Shown here piece after piece: positions 63,105 through 64,000 of a stretch of DNA of 64,000 nt. The position numbers and the translations under genes were made by a program. The notes beneath the pieces were generated by a model. That model worked only from the letters and a program-made list of their open reading frames with translations, had not been told where the DNA came from and searched no databases. The stretch covers positions 54,496-118,495 of the forward strand of contig LXQJ01000050.1 in assembly GCA_001683895.1 (NCBI GenBank), in the 5' to 3' direction. Within the stretch, counting starts at the first letter, position 1. The number at the start of each line of letters is the position of its first letter. Source of the DNA: Luteimonas sp. ANT-B3E (GTDB lineage Bacteria; Pseudomonadota; Gammaproteobacteria; Xanthomonadales; Xanthomonadaceae).

Positions 63105-64000
63105 TCAGTTCTGGACGTTCAGCTCCGTGCGGCGGTTGCGCGCGCGGCCTTCCGGATTGTCGGAACCGTCGTCATTGGTGTTCGGCGCGATCGGACGGCT
63201 CTCGCCGTAGCCGTTCGGACCCACCAGGCGACCGGCGTCGACGCCGTTGCTGGTCAGGTAGTTGTACACGGCGCTCGCGCGACGCTCCGACAGTCCCTGG
63301 TTGTATGCATCGCTGCCCACCGCGTCGGTGTGGCCGGCGACTTCGACGCGAAGATCCGGATAGCGCCGCAGGATCTCGGCGGCCTCGGTGAGAATCGCAA
63401 CCGCGTCCGGACGCAGGGTGGCACGGTCGAAGTCGAAGTTCACGCCACGCAGGTCGATCGTCAGCGGCACCGGGCAGCCGTCCGGGCCAACGGCCTGACC
63501 GGGCTGCGAGTCGGGGCAACGGTCGTCGCAGTCATTGACGCCGTCACCATCGCTGTCCAGGTCGGCACAGCTCGGGCCCACAACCGGCGCCGGACCGATC
63601 GGAGCGGTCGGCTCCGGGCCCAGCGGGATCACGACGCCAACCGAGGCCAGCACGTCGCCGAACCAGTCCTCGTTCGGCCCGGCGACACTGCTGTCGTCGA
63701 AGTCGGCGCGGTAGGCCAGCTCGGTGCGCAGTTTCACGCGACCGGTGCCGCCCTGCAGGCCGACGCCGACCTTCGCGGCGAAGTTGCCGTCTTTACGCTC
63801 ACCGGGCGACGCCGGGCTCGGGAAGGCATCGAACTCTTCCTCGGCGCGCTGGTAGCCCAGGCCGAGCAGCGCATACGGGTTCCAGCTGCGGCCCTCGGTC
63901 ACGAAGTGGCGACGCAGGTCCAGCGAGATGCCGTACTGGCTCCAGTTGAGGTCCTGGTTGGCTTCCTTGTTCGGGTTCTGGTAGTTCAGCTCGCCGTCGA
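63105..64000 (-). CDS. OmpA-family outer membrane protein (partial, N-terminus off the window)
   Basis: The reverse strand stays open to the right edge (GELNYQNPNKEANQDLNWSQ...LRRHFVTEG), so the start lies beyond 64000. The visible part has beta-barrel strands (YALLGLGYQ, LRTELAYRADF), a thrombospondin type-3-like Ca loop (DLDSDGDGVNDCDDRCPDS), and the C-terminal OmpA peptidoglycan-binding domain (FDFDRATLRPDA, VEVAGHTDAVGSDAYN, LSERRASAVYNYL, EGRARNRRTEL). Typical of OprF/OmpA-like porins that anchor the outer membrane to peptidoglycan. Confidence 0.93.
   Translation of the reverse strand, partial: DGELNYQNPNKEANQDLNWSQYGISLDLRRHFVTEGRSWNPYALLGLGYQRAEEEFDAFPSPASPGERKDGNFAAKVGVGLQGGTGRVKLRTELAYRADFDDSSVAGPNEDWFGDVLASVGVVIPLGPEPTAPIGPAPVVGPSCADLDSDGDGVNDCDDRCPDSQPGQAVGPDGCPVPLTIDLRGVNFDFDRATLRPDAVAILTEAAEILRRYPDLRVEVAGHTDAVGSDAYNQGLSERRASAVYNYLTSNGVDAGRLVGPNGYGESRPIAPNTNDDGSDNPEGRARNRRTELNVQN

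Noticed and set aside
1..64000. CRISPR arrays, tRNA/rRNA genes, insertion sequences and prophage genes
   Set aside because: No regularly spaced direct repeats, cloverleaf-like sequences, transposase-like proteins or phage structural genes were recognised on reading; without a search tool, weak cases could be missed.

Overview
The window is a stretch of a GC-rich gammaproteobacterial chromosome. The gene content points to the Xanthomonadaceae/Lysobacteraceae (Lysobacter, Luteimonas or a relative). The pointers are a cyo oxidase operon divergent from an MHS-type transporter, histidine degradation through HutF, two S46 dipeptidyl-peptidases, several large TonB receptors, a THX protein with an Ala/Lys tail, and dense coding with ATGA/GTGA stop-start overlaps. 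This placement is an inference from gene content and was not computed. No rRNA, tRNA, insertion sequence, phage or CRISPR array was recognised.

Layout. 1-6.2 kb: end of cyoA, an MFS transporter, a broken PNPOx-family gene, a zinc-ribbon metallopeptidase, a CHAD protein and a PerM-type membrane protein. 6.4-15.9 kb: histidine-utilisation genes (hutU with a coupled FrnE-type oxidoreductase; hutF and hutI divergent) interleaved with a secreted nucleotide pyrophosphatase-type lipoprotein and an alkylation-repair pair (Ada-AlkA fusion plus methyltransferase). 16-19.5 kb: a zinc module (MerC-like membrane protein, ZnuD-type receptor, Zur repressor). 19.5-27.2 kb: housekeeping genes (gltX, lpxH, DUF455, purF, SPOR protein, folC, histidine phosphatase). 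27.2-48.2 kb: a region bounded by two S46 peptidases. It holds two more TonB receptors, a thioredoxin-like protein, a PepSY membrane protein, a decayed folE2, a haloperoxidase-like protein, a PhoD phosphatase, a three-gene DUF3526-type ABC transporter and a DUF1826 gene. 48.4-55.3 kb: threonine catabolism (tdh, kbl) split by a lipoprotein and a 1096-residue LysM protein. 55.3-62.3 kb: a pseudouridine synthase and a six-gene, almost fully overlapping lipid-modification operon. The window ends inside an OmpA-family porin gene.

The most coherent system is a dispersed zinc-starvation regulon. Four AT-rich palindromic sites with arms of the ATGTTA..TAACAT type lie just upstream of (i) merC/znuD, (ii) a TonB receptor plus a periplasmic thioredoxin-like protein, (iii) a second TonB receptor, a PepSY protein and folE2, and (iv) an unusual ABC transporter divergent from DUF1826. 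Zur itself is encoded in the window. folE2 and DUF1826 are classic Zur-regulon members in other proteobacteria, so the sites and the gene content support each other. The zinc-independent folE2 is clearly decayed (frameshift, loss of the Cys motif, missing C-terminus) and abuts a stray 5' fragment of an M1 aminopeptidase, which records a rearrangement.

Other points of interest are the lipid operon (desaturase, flavin oxidase, DUF1365, CFA synthase, DUF1295, second CFA-family methyltransferase), a haloperoxidase-fold protein whose catalytic His is a Thr, and the giant LysM protein of unknown function.
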